The notes under the pieces are model-generated. The model searched no databases. It was not told the DNA's origin and worked only from the letters and a program-made list of their open reading frames with translations. Positions 1 through 6,928 of a DNA stretch of 9,471 bases are shown in pieces; within the stretch, counting starts at the first letter, position 1, and each line of letters begins with the position of its first letter. This DNA is from an uncultured Bacilli bacterium (GTDB lineage Bacteria; Bacillota_I; Bacilli_A; RF39; UBA660). The position numbers were made by a program, and so were the translations under genes. The DNA is taken from the NCBI GenBank assembly GCA_947630885.1, contig CANRJI010000036.1:1-9471 (forward strand), written 5' to 3'.

Positions 1-258
1 ACTTCCACCTCTATCACCAAATTTAGCAGGAACAAGTCCATCTGAACTTGCGCCAGTATCAGACCACTTTACTCTCTTTACCTTTAAAGATAATGTCGTG
101 CCAGACAAATCAGCAGTGGTACCAGTAATTGAATCACCCGTTGCATCTGCAGCTGCACTAAAATATGCAAAAGTAGCACCAATAATTGCTACAACCAACG
201 TAGCAACGCCTACTACTGCATAAAATATACCAGGTCCCTTTCTGTTATCTTCCTCCAT
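1..258 (-). CDS. Secreted protein with SipW-type signal peptide, N-terminal part (cut by window edge)
   Basis: The ATG at 258 opens a frame of 86 codons that runs off the left edge without a stop, so only the N-terminus is visible. It begins MEEDNRKGPG, followed by a hydrophobic helix (about residues 11-31) ending in GATFAYFSA. This matches the TasA/camelysin-type signal ending (TxAYFS/T), and cleavage is likely after Ala31. The mature start is rich in Thr, Ser, Gly and Asp, as in these beta-sandwich surface or fibre proteins. A strong AAAGGAGG site at 268-275 lies 9 nt before the ATG. The next gene upstream (398-1030) encodes the same kind of signal peptide but a different mature protein. 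The family identification rests on the signal motif only, and the function of the mature part is unknown. Confidence 0.8.
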   Translation of the reverse strand, partial: MEEDNRKGPGIFYAVVGVATLVVAIIGATFAYFSAAADATGDSITGTTADLSGTTLSLKVKRVKWSDTGASSDGLVPAKFGDRGGS

Positions 259-284
259 ATTTTCAATCCTCCTTTACATTAACA

Positions 285-313
285 AGTATAGCATATAATA
301 CTTTAAAGCGCAA
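285..313 (-). promoter_or_regulatory. Promoter for the SipW-type gene at 1-258
   Basis: On the minus strand, TTGCGC (308-313) and TATACT (285-290) are separated by exactly 17 nt, with TGC directly before the -10 (an extended -10). The -35 matches the consensus only in TTG, so the extended -10 probably carries the activity. It sits 27 nt upstream of the start codon and close to the ribosome site at 268-275. Confidence 0.6.
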
Positions 314-333
314 CCTTTTTTTGACAATTTATT

Positions 334-355
334 AAAATTTTGCTTCTACAAGCAA
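334..355 (-). terminator. Weak hairpin terminator candidate after the 398-1030 gene
   Basis: On the minus strand, TTGCTT-GTAG-AAGCAA forms a 6-bp stem with a 4-nt loop (340-355), followed by AATTTTAAT. The T run is short and interrupted and the stem is AT-rich. It may only reduce read-through into the gene at 1-258. Confidence 0.35.
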
Positions 356-397
356 TTCGTTGATTTTGACATTTTAACCATTAACTTTTGTTTGATA

Positions 398-1030
398 TTA
401 GAATGTAGCGCTAATTTGAGAACCAGTACTTGCTGTTACAGTAACAGTCCCTGAAAACTGTTTACCACTATCAGCAGTAGTCTGGTCACTACCAGTATTA
501 TTTAAATATATCAAAATGTAAAATGTAGCCCCTCCATTACTTGCTAAAATAGTACCAGAAGCAATACTAGTATCTGACAATATATGAACTACACCAACAG
601 TATTTCGACCTGTCATACCAGCCCACTTAATATTTGTCATACCCGATAAATTTAAAGTAGTATCAACAGTAACTTCATCAGAACCACTATTAGATACTTT
701 TATTTCATATACTTGACAAACAGTATTTTTATTTTTATCAACACAGTCACTCGCAGTACTTACAGCAGTAGTAAGCTGAGTCTCATGCTCAGCTACTGAA
801 CCATCATATATTGGTATCAGTTTACCAGTACCTTTACTTACAAGGGAAGCTGTTACGCCAAGTTTAATATCTAAGGCACTACCAGTAATAGTATTCTCAG
901 GTGTAGTAACCCTAGCAGTAAAATAAGCATAAGTTGATCCAGCAACGGTAACAATTAAAATAGCGACACCAATAATAAGATATACTAATTTACCGTTAAA
1001 TTTTTTTTTCTTTTCTTCTGAACTTAGCAT
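398..1030 (-). CDS. Secreted protein with SipW-type (TasA/camelysin-like) signal peptide
   Basis: This is a 210-residue protein. A lysine-rich start (residues 7-14) is followed by a hydrophobic helix (about 15-31) and the ending GSTYAYFTA, the hallmark of signal peptides processed by SipW-type signal peptidases. Cleavage is likely after Ala35. The mature part (about 175 residues) is rich in Thr, Ser, Gly and Val, predicts as beta strands, and has no sorting motif or second membrane span. Two cysteines (96 and 105) are close enough for a disulfide. TasA and camelysin are exported, and TasA forms extracellular fibres in Bacillus; a fibre or matrix role here is inference. The start is firm: AGGAGGT at 1038-1044 lies 7 nt before the ATG. 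No SipW peptidase gene is visible in the window. Confidence 0.82.
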   Translation of the reverse strand: MLSSEEKKKKFNGKLVYLIIGVAILIVTVAGSTYAYFTARVTTPENTITGSALDIKLGVTASLVSKGTGKLIPIYDGSVAEHETQLTTAVSTASDCVDKNKNTVCQVYEIKVSNSGSDEVTVDTTLNLSGMTNIKWAGMTGRNTVGVVHILSDTSIASGTILASNGGATFYILIYLNNTGSDQTTADSGKQFSGTVTVTASTGSQISATF

Positions 1031-1061
1031 TTAGCTTACCTCCTATTACCCTATTAATTTC

Positions 1062-1090
1062 ATTATAGCAAACGAAAATTACTTTTTCAA
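1062..1090 (-). promoter_or_regulatory. Promoter for the SipW-type gene 398-1030, overlapping the end of X3
   Basis: On the minus strand, TTGAAA (1085-1090) and TATAAT (1062-1067) are 17 nt apart, with TGC before the -10. The -35 box covers the TGA stop codon of X3 (1087-1089), so the promoter begins inside the end of the motor operon. No hairpin terminator separates the two, so read-through from the operon is also possible. Confidence 0.78.
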
Positions 1091-1971
1091 CCATTATCTT
1101 CACTATTAACGTAATTTTTACCATTTATATTAATTAAAGTATTTTCGTCAACATTTGGTAATTTTAAGTCAGGAACTTTCAATTCTTGGTAATCCATATC
1201 AATCTTTTCTTTCTCAAACTCTTCTATAGATAAATCATTTTCATTATTTTCTTGTAAAGAGATAGTATTTTTAAAACTTACTAAAGTGCGATTATCCTTA
1301 AATAAGTTGCTTTTATCAACTCTCTTTGGATCATAAGAATCAATTATCCAAAACTCATATAATATTTTAAGAATAGAATCTGTCATAACCGAATCTTCTA
1401 GTTTTTGTATCTTACTTTGAGCCATACGAATATTATTTTCAATCATATAAATTTCATCGTAGAGACTTCCCTCTTTTTCAATAATAATTTCTTGATTTAA
1501 GAGCGTATCGTAAGTGTTAGGGAATTCAGTACGGTCAATTAATTCTTTCAAACGATTTCTTTTAACAACCAACTCTTGATAATTATTTTCTTTTTCATAA
1601 AGTAATAATAATATGTCTTTAATATTACCAGTTAATAGTTTAATATCTTCATAAGTAGTATTACGATAAGCATTGTGCGTATCTAAATGAAACTTTCCTA
1701 ATAAAGAATCTTCAATTAAGATATTATCTAGTTCGTATTCATCTTTACTTTTTTCGAGATTAGATAACTTCTGCTCACTTTCTTTTATAATTTTTACAGC
1801 ATCTAAATACTTAGCTTTAGCATTTAAATATAAACAAATATTATTATACCTTTCTTGATATTCAAGAAATTCACTAGAAAGGGAATCACTCTCTTTTAAA
1901 TATGTCAAAATTTTTTCTAATCTAATTTTCTCGTCTTCTATTGTTGCTGTTATATAGTCATATTTATCCAT
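1087..1971 (-). CDS. X3: uncharacterised soluble coiled-coil protein, last gene of the F1-like operon
   Basis: I do not recognise this 294-residue protein. It has no signal peptide or membrane span. Charged helical stretches with coiled-coil character lie at about residues 10-85, 115-150 and 165-200. A more hydrophobic segment (about 199-211, containing FWII) follows, then an acidic, probably disordered tail ending in LKVPDLKLPNVDENT and a small NINGKNYV patch. The start is supported by AGGGAG just upstream and by an 8-nt overlap with gamma (ATGGATAA), which implies translational coupling. Co-translation with F1 subunits suggests a cytoplasmic partner of the head or stalk, such as a linker, dimeriser or regulator; this is inference. 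It is the only gene here ending in TGA. If TGA were read as Trp, it would extend only eight residues. Confidence 0.85.
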   Translation of the reverse strand: MDKYDYITATIEDEKIRLEKILTYLKESDSLSSEFLEYQERYNNICLYLNAKAKYLDAVKIIKESEQKLSNLEKSKDEYELDNILIEDSLLGKFHLDTHNAYRNTTYEDIKLLTGNIKDILLLLYEKENNYQELVVKRNRLKELIDRTEFPNTYDTLLNQEIIIEKEGSLYDEIYMIENNIRMAQSKIQKLEDSVMTDSILKILYEFWIIDSYDPKRVDKSNLFKDNRTLVSFKNTISLQENNENDLSIEEFEKEKIDMDYQELKVPDLKLPNVDENTLININGKNYVNSEDNG

Positions 1972-2749
1972 CTTCTCCCTCCCTCAAAGTAACTTTCTTA
2001 TAATTTTCAACTGTTTTAAGAACTAATTCATCTTTCTTTTTTCGCCTTTTTTCATGTTCTTGAATTGTTTCAATTTCTTCAATTTTATCTAGTGCCTGAC
2101 TTGTTATCTGATTCCGTAATACATTTTCAGCCGCATAAGATATACGTTCACACATTCTTAATTGATATAAAATATAGAAAACAAGTAAACTCTGAAGCAT
2201 ACTAGTTATATCAGTTTCAATAACAAAATCATGCTTTTCATCATATGTTCCATCAAACTCAATAGGAAAAAGAACCAGTTTACGAAATTCAAAAGAAGTA
2301 CTAGAATTATAATGATTATAATACAGATTTATTTCACTATATGTTAAATTACGAACAGCAGTATCAATTGCTTGCTCTATTTTATCAAACTTTTTATAAA
2401 AATCATCTTTATTAATTTTTAAAATCGTTTTTTCATCTTGATAAACAATCTTACTACCAATAATTATTTTATAGTTATCTTTATCTTGTTTAATTTGCCT
2501 TGCTACTAAAGAATTAAAGTCTCCACAGAAACCATAATCATTAGCAATATAAATATTTAATTTATTCATTTTTGGATCAGGTAAAATAACTTTTTTATCT
2601 AAAACAAGATTTTTATTATAGACAATTGTTTTAATAATTTTCGTTACTTCATCACCGACATTACGATAGTTTTCCGCTACTCTCTTTGAAGAGTCAACAC
2701 GTAGTAAAGAGTGGAAATTCATAACTTTAACGACGTTTTTTATGCGCAT
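1964..2749 (-). CDS. atpG: F1-like ATPase gamma subunit (central shaft)
   Basis: Gamma forms the coiled-coil shaft that turns inside the alpha-beta ring and contacts the c ring. The N-terminal helix (MRIKNVVKVMNF, then the RVAENYR region) matches the start of gamma. DYGFCGDFN at residues 71-79 corresponds to the conserved DRGLCGGLN motif. The C-terminal helix begins about residue 195 (CERISYAAENVLRNQ, matching the SARMMAMDNAT region) and is highly charged near its end (EKRRKKKDE, 233-241). The start was chosen as the ATG at 2749 because AAAGGGTG (2756-2763) lies 6 nt before it; an in-frame ATG at 2782 would only add 11 residues. The resulting 261 residues are slightly shorter than usual. The gene overlaps X2 by 23 nt and X3 by 8 nt. 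Its place after epsilon and X2, rather than between alpha and beta, is unusual. Confidence 0.88.
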   Translation of the reverse strand: MRIKNVVKVMNFHSLLRVDSSKRVAENYRNVGDEVTKIIKTIVYNKNLVLDKKVILPDPKMNKLNIYIANDYGFCGDFNSLVARQIKQDKDNYKIIIGSKIVYQDEKTILKINKDDFYKKFDKIEQAIDTAVRNLTYSEINLYYNHYNSSTSFEFRKLVLFPIEFDGTYDEKHDFVIETDITSMLQSLLVFYILYQLRMCERISYAAENVLRNQITSQALDKIEEIETIQEHEKRRKKKDELVLKTVENYKKVTLREGEDG

Positions 2750-3254
2750 TATTATCACCCTTTCGTACATATTTATTAGCAATGATTACTTTCTTTAAAC
2801 TTTTAAGTAACATATATGATAGATAAAGGAAAAGAAAAATCATAACGAAAACTAAAAGTAATAACATCCATACCGACATATATTCATTAACTAAATATTC
2901 ATGAATTAAATAGACAATTTTAACACCACCAAGTGAAAGACAAGCAAGTAATAAATCGACAATAACCATTTTATTTTTAATTAAAATACCACTTAAAAGA
3001 GTAAGTATTAAAACAATAGCTATAATGACAAAATCGACATCGACAAAAGAAGATATTAAGTAAAGCATTAATACATAGAGAATAATTGAGCAAGAAATAC
3101 TTATAATTTCTTTGTTCGTCATACCTTGAAGAATTCCATAAAGTTTAACTTTTGACTTTTCTGGTTCAAACCTTCCAATAAGTATTTTAAGAATAACATA
3201 TAAAGATACGATAACAATGATGCTAACAAAGGCAAAATAAAACATATTTTTCAT
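2727..3254 (-). CDS. X2: uncharacterised membrane protein with about five spans, inside the F1-like operon
   Basis: I do not recognise this 175-residue protein. Hydrophobic segments lie at about residues 5-27, 49-70, 73-92, 96-117 and 126-150, followed by a very basic tail (KKVIIANKYVRKG...HKKRR) that should be cytoplasmic. The fourth segment carries Asp100 and Lys112, unusual inside a membrane helix, with His118-Glu119 at its edge. It lacks the subunit a signature (an Arg in LxLRLFGN-like sequence) and has no clear AtpI likeness. It starts 1 nt after the epsilon stop, with GAGGG as ribosome site, and overlaps gamma. Position and topology make it the best candidate for the membrane stator or anchor partner of the c-like subunit; this is inference. 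Confidence 0.85.
   Translation of the reverse strand: MKNMFYFAFVSIIVIVSLYVILKILIGRFEPEKSKVKLYGILQGMTNKEIISISCSIILYVLMLYLISSFVDVDFVIIAIVLILTLLSGILIKNKMVIVDLLLACLSLGGVKIVYLIHEYLVNEYMSVWMLLLLVFVMIFLFLYLSYMLLKSLKKVIIANKYVRKGDNNAHKKRR
2756..2763 (-). promoter_or_regulatory. Ribosome binding site that decides the gamma start
   Basis: AAAGGGTG on the minus strand lies inside the end of X2, 6 nt before the ATG at 2749. The in-frame upstream ATGs at 2782 and 2770 lack such a site, so gamma most likely starts at 2749. Confidence 0.65.
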
Positions 3255-3255
3255 A

Positions 3256-3510
3256 CTATCCCTCTTTTATCATCAAATTAAAGACATTCTCACTATTCAT
3301 ATAAAATGCTTTTATTTCTTTAAACGATAAATCAATACTATCATTTTTTATATCGACCGATCCATCAATTTCACCAATTATTGGCAAATAATCTTTCATT
3401 ATCAATAAATTATAATCTTTACTAATAATACGAATAATTTTAATATCCTCATATTCACGAAGACCATGTTCCATATCGAAAACTCGTACTTTTATTCCTT
3501 TATTATCCAT
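3256..3510 (-). CDS. atpC: F1-like ATPase epsilon subunit, beta-sandwich domain only
   Basis: At 84 residues this covers only the N-terminal beta-sandwich of epsilon, the part that binds gamma and the c ring. KVRVFDMEHGLREYEDIK matches the start of epsilon (VxIVTPDGxxxxxDV), and YNLLIMKDYLPIIGEI aligns with the GDLGILPGHxPLxxxL stretch. The family is normally about 130-140 residues, and the missing C-terminal two-helix part is the one that inhibits ATP hydrolysis. Loss of that part would fit an enzyme that works mainly as an ATPase; this is inference. The start overlaps the beta stop by 8 nt (ATGGATAA) and has only a weak ribosome site (GGTAAG), suggesting coupled translation. The call rests on weak similarity plus its place right after beta. 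Confidence 0.75.
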   Translation of the reverse strand: MDNKGIKVRVFDMEHGLREYEDIKIIRIISKDYNLLIMKDYLPIIGEIDGSVDIKNDSIDLSFKEIKAFYMNSENVFNLMIKEG

Positions 3511-4852
3511 TATACTTACCTATATATCTAAATTTACTTTCATCGACATCATCGTATTTACCATTTAAGATATTTTCAACATCATCTAAAACATCTTTAA
3601 TATCGACAAACTCACCCTTGATATTCGTATAAGCTTCCGCAACAAACATTGGCTGTGAAAAATAATTACGTAGTTTACGAGAACGATGGAATACATTTTT
3701 ATCTTCTTCCGATAATTCTTCAATACCTAATACAGCAATAATTTCTTCTAGTTCTTCATATCTTGTCAAGTAAGCTAAAACTCTTTCAACAAGATTAAAG
3801 TGTCTTTCCCCAATCTTTTCAACATCGACTAATTTAGAAGTCGAACGAAAGACGTCAATCGCCGGATATAAACCAAGTTCCGCAACTTTACGGTCGAGAA
3901 CAATTTGTCCATCCATATAACTCATAACCGTTTGAACAGCATCATCAGTCAAATCATCGGCTGGAATATAAATAGCTTGGAATGAAGTTATCGATCCTTC
4001 ATCAGTTGAATTAATACGTTCCTCAATACTACTTATCTGTCCTGACATATTTGAAGGATAACCATTTTCAATTAATAATTCTTTCAAATCAGTTGATATT
4101 TCAGCGCGAGCCTGAATAAAACGATAAATATTATCGATGAATATTAAGACATCTTGTCCTTTTTCATCACGTAAATATTCAGCCATACGAAGTCCTGTTT
4201 CAACTGATTTACTACGAGATACTGGATTATCACCCATTTGACCAAAGACCATTGTCATTTTATCTAAAAGATTGGACTTCTTCATATCTTCGTATAACTC
4301 TTTACCTTCACGACTTCTTTCGCCCGCTCCAACAAAAACAGCATTAGAGTTAGAGCCTTCGTATATGTTATGAATTAATTCCTTAATAAGTACCGTTTTA
4401 CCAACACCAGCACCACCTAATAGACCCATTTTAAATCCTTTTTGCAGAGGAGCAAAGAAGTCTATTACCTTAATACCAGTCCATAATGGTTCCGTTTCAA
4501 CTTTAACATCTTTTAAAGTAACAGTATCATTACTTACTTTTACTTTCTTTTCACTTTCAAAAGGTAGGCCATCAATTACTTCACCATAAGAGTTAAAAAC
4601 ACGTCCTAATATTTTATCAGAGTATTCAATTTCTAATCCATCACTCTTTTTGACAACAACACTTCCCTTTTGAATGCCACGAGTACTATATAAACTTATA
4701 CAAGTCGCTGAAATATTATTAATTTCCACAACTTCAAAAACATATCTATCATTTCCCTTTACTTCGAGAATATCACCTATTTTAATATCGTTACTTGAGA
4801 GGATTATTTCAACGGAAATATCACCAATTGTTATTATCTTACCTATTTCCAT
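3503..4852 (-). CDS. atpD: F1-like ATPase beta subunit (catalytic)
   Basis: This is the catalytic nucleotide-binding subunit of the F1 head. Visible features: N-terminal beta-barrel (1-85); Walker A GGAGVGKT (146-153); GAGERSREG (175-183), containing the catalytic Glu178; Walker B with IFIDN (238-241); the SITSFQAIYIPADDLTDDA stretch (287-305); LYPAIDVFRSTSK (328-340) at the adenine pocket; and EELSEED (378-384), the near-perfect DELSEED lever that contacts gamma. All catalytic residues expected from the family are present, so ATP turnover is likely. The length is 449 residues against about 470. The start was taken at the ATG at 4852, with AGGTGA 5 nt before it; an in-frame GTG at 4861 would add three residues but is poorly spaced. 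It overlaps alpha by 14 nt and epsilon by 8 nt. Confidence 0.96.
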   Translation of the reverse strand: MEIGKIITIGDISVEIILSSNDIKIGDILEVKGNDRYVFEVVEINNISATCISLYSTRGIQKGSVVVKKSDGLEIEYSDKILGRVFNSYGEVIDGLPFESEKKVKVSNDTVTLKDVKVETEPLWTGIKVIDFFAPLQKGFKMGLLGGAGVGKTVLIKELIHNIYEGSNSNAVFVGAGERSREGKELYEDMKKSNLLDKMTMVFGQMGDNPVSRSKSVETGLRMAEYLRDEKGQDVLIFIDNIYRFIQARAEISTDLKELLIENGYPSNMSGQISSIEERINSTDEGSITSFQAIYIPADDLTDDAVQTVMSYMDGQIVLDRKVAELGLYPAIDVFRSTSKLVDVEKIGERHFNLVERVLAYLTRYEELEEIIAVLGIEELSEEDKNVFHRSRKLRNYFSQPMFVAEAYTNIKGEFVDIKDVLDDVENILNGKYDDVDESKFRYIGKYNG

Positions 4853-6167
4853 CAGTATCACCTACTTCCAAGAATTTATATAGTTCGAGCATTTCCTCTT
4901 TACTTTTCGGAGAAAATTTATATTGCTTCAATTTATCGAGGATAACTTTTCCTTCTTTCAATCTCTGTTGAAGGTCAGGTCCCATTTCATCAATATTAGC
5001 TAGTTCATAAATATCTCTTACTTCCAAATACTCAAGAAGTTTATTACGAACGAGACTTCCAACCCTTTTCATATCTTCCGACTGAACACTACCGCCGAGA
5101 CGTGATACCGAAAGTCCATAGTTTAAAGCAGGTTTTTCACCTTTAGCAAAACTCTTACTCGAAAGAACCAACTGACCATCACAAATCGAAATAATATTTG
5201 TCGAAATATAATCCGTTATATCAGATGATTTTGTTTCAACAATTGGCAAAATAGTAATTGAACCACCATTTTTATGTTGACAACCTTTTTCAAGTAATTT
5301 CGAATGAGCATAGAAAATATCAGATGGATAAGCATCACGACCAGGTGTCTTTTTACTAGCAAGTGATATTTGACGATAGATGTCAGCATGTTTCTTTAAA
5401 TCATCGATAACTACTAAAACATCATAAGAATCGAGCATCATTGATTCGGCAATTGATAAAGCTACATATGGTGTCAAATAAGTACGGTTAGGAAGTTCAT
5501 CATGGAAGGAAGCAATAACGATCGTATATGATGCTGCCCCTCTCTTTGTTAATTCATAATAAATATCTTTAACTTCTTTTTTTGTCTTACCTAAGGCTAC
5601 ATATAGACAAACCATATTTTTATCTTTTTGATTGACGATAGCATCCAAAGCTATTTGTGTTTTACCAGTTTTCTTATCACCAATAATTAATTGTCTCTGT
5701 CCACGTCCAATTGGATAAAGCATATCAATACCAGTTATACCTGTTAAAAACTCTCTATTTACAAGTCCTCTATCCATAATAGGAATTGGGTCATTTTCAA
5801 TTGGTACTTCAACTAAATTATCAAATTTTTTACCTGCGATAAGATCATTACCAAAAATATCGATAACTTTTCCCATCGAATCCATACTAAATAAGCATTT
5901 GAATTGTTTTTTAAGCGAATATACTTCATCACCAGGATTAATCTTTTCATTTACTTCGACTAATGAAATCGTAACATTATTTTTTCCAACACCAAAAACA
6001 AATCCTTTAGCTTTATCAGCAACATTTACTTCTTCATAATAAGTAATATCGTTAAGGCCTGAAACAATAACAGTATAAGGATTAACTTTGATAACTTTTC
6101 CCACTGAATAGATGTTATCATTATTTTTTATGCTTTCCACTTTTTCTTCTATTTTGCTAAGTTCCAT
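4839..6167 (-). CDS. atpA: F1-like ATPase alpha subunit, C-terminally shortened
   Basis: Alpha is the non-catalytic nucleotide-binding partner of beta and supplies the arginine finger. Visible features: N-terminal beta-barrel (about 19-90); PIGRGQRQLIIGDKKTGKT with the P-loop at 163-170; Walker B VVIDD (252-256); TPGRDAYPSDIFYAHSKLLE (274-293); and GLSVSRLGGSVQ (351-362), whose Arg356 is the arginine finger. At 442 residues it is about 60 shorter than usual. The loss is at the C-terminus: the sequence stops soon after EEMLELYKFL, where usual alphas have about 55 further helical residues. The start was chosen as the ATG at 6167, with AAGGGA (6177-6182) 9 nt before it and 1 nt after the stop of the b-like gene. 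In-frame ATGs at 6176 and 6185 lie too close to or inside that site. Confidence 0.96.
   Translation of the reverse strand: MELSKIEEKVESIKNNDNIYSVGKVIKVNPYTVIVSGLNDITYYEEVNVADKAKGFVFGVGKNNVTISLVEVNEKINPGDEVYSLKKQFKCLFSMDSMGKVIDIFGNDLIAGKKFDNLVEVPIENDPIPIMDRGLVNREFLTGITGIDMLYPIGRGQRQLIIGDKKTGKTQIALDAIVNQKDKNMVCLYVALGKTKKEVKDIYYELTKRGAASYTIVIASFHDELPNRTYLTPYVALSIAESMMLDSYDVLVVIDDLKKHADIYRQISLASKKTPGRDAYPSDIFYAHSKLLEKGCQHKNGGSITILPIVETKSSDITDYISTNIISICDGQLVLSSKSFAKGEKPALNYGLSVSRLGGSVQSEDMKRVGSLVRNKLLEYLEVRDIYELANIDEMGPDLQQRLKEGKVILDKLKQYKFSPKSKEEMLELYKFLEVGDTDGNR
4858..4863 (-). promoter_or_regulatory. Ribosome binding site that decides the beta start
   Basis: AGGTGA lies 5 nt before the ATG at 4852, inside the end of alpha. 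It favours that ATG over the in-frame GTG at 4861, whose only nearby purine run (GGAAG) would be 3 nt away. Confidence 0.6.
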
Positions 6168-6168
6168 A

Positions 6169-6927
6169 CTATACATTCCCTTCATTTAAACTGAAATCAT
6201 ATACTTTATTTTTGTATAAAATTTTTATTCCTTTGTATATTTTATCTGACACTTTAGTTTTAATTTTATGGTCAATATAATCAAAATTCATACTTTTACT
6301 AGGTACCAAAATAGTAACAGTTGGATTATTTAATTCAATAAGACGATTTAAATAATCAATAAAATCTTCCATATTAAAATTATTACTAGCTAGATATATT
6401 TGATAGACCATATATTCTTCTTTAGTTAAGTATTCCTTTAAATATTCATCTTTTTCTTCTTGAAGCATAACTTCAATTTTATATATTTCATCAGGAGTAA
6501 ATTTCTTACGTAAATTTTGACAAAATTCATAACGACTATCTTCTTTAATATTTGATAAAAAGTCTTTAACTAAATCTTCATAATTAATAATAAATTTTTC
6601 TTCAATTTTTTTATTTATTTCTAAAATATTTTTATCTAGATAACTTGTTTCCGTAAGTAAATCAATGATACTACTATCAAAGTCATAACTAGGTCTACTT
6701 TCAAATTCTTTGTTATCCTTTAACCCATTCTTTCTTTTTTCTAATTCACTTTCTAATTCAGAAAGTTTCTTTTCTTTTTCATCAATTAGATAGTCATACT
6801 CTTGAAGTTTATCGACAAAGTATGACTTCGATTTACTGTCAATTGTCTTAACGGCATTCTTTAAGACGAGGCTCATTACAACAACGAGCAAAACAATAAC
6901 AGTAAAAGAGATAATAATGTATAACAT
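6169..6927 (-). CDS. atpF: F-type b-like peripheral stalk with delta-like C-terminus
   Basis: One N-terminal membrane helix (about residues 2-22) is followed by a charged coiled coil (about 28-70), the layout of subunit b, which ties the membrane sector to the F1 head. The protein then continues beyond a normal b (about 160 residues) to 252. Its last 50 residues (TVTILVPS..., then DKIYKGIKILYKNKVYDFSL) resemble the C-terminal domain of delta (GGxxIRxGDxVxDGSV). No separate delta gene exists in the operon, so a b-delta fusion is the best reading; the delta match is by eye and moderate. It starts 1 nt after the c stop (TAA-T-ATG) with a weak GTGGGA ribosome site, and lies exactly where b and delta normally sit, between c and alpha. 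Confidence 0.75.
   Translation of the reverse strand: MLYIIISFTVIVLLVVVMSLVLKNAVKTIDSKSKSYFVDKLQEYDYLIDEKEKKLSELESELEKRKNGLKDNKEFESRPSYDFDSSIIDLLTETSYLDKNILEINKKIEEKFIINYEDLVKDFLSNIKEDSRYEFCQNLRKKFTPDEIYKIEVMLQEEKDEYLKEYLTKEEYMVYQIYLASNNFNMEDFIDYLNRLIELNNPTVTILVPSKSMNFDYIDHKIKTKVSDKIYKGIKILYKNKVYDFSLNEGNV
6177..6182 (-). promoter_or_regulatory. Ribosome binding site that decides the alpha start
   Basis: AAGGGA within the end of the b-like gene precedes the ATG at 6167 by 9 nt. The junction reads TAG-T-ATG, so alpha starts 1 nt after the preceding stop. Confidence 0.55.
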
Positions 6928-6928
6928 A

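Noticed and set aside
320..348. Plus-strand TTGACA at 320-325 as a possible promoter
   Set aside because: No -10-like hexamer lies 16-18 nt downstream, and no plus-strand gene follows.
1076..1971. Mycoplasma genetic code (TGA as Trp)
   Set aside because: All Trp codons in the supported genes are TGG, no frame is broken by an internal TGA, and X3 ends naturally at TGA. This is not absolute proof, since few Trp residues are present.
2750..2782. Upstream ATG at 2782 as the start of gamma
   Set aside because: The added 11 residues have no match to gamma starts, and the only good ribosome site serves the ATG at 2749.
4674..4883. Plus-strand open frame of 69 codons
   Set aside because: It lies antisense to the start of beta and end of alpha, both strongly supported. 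It has no good ribosome site or recognisable domain.
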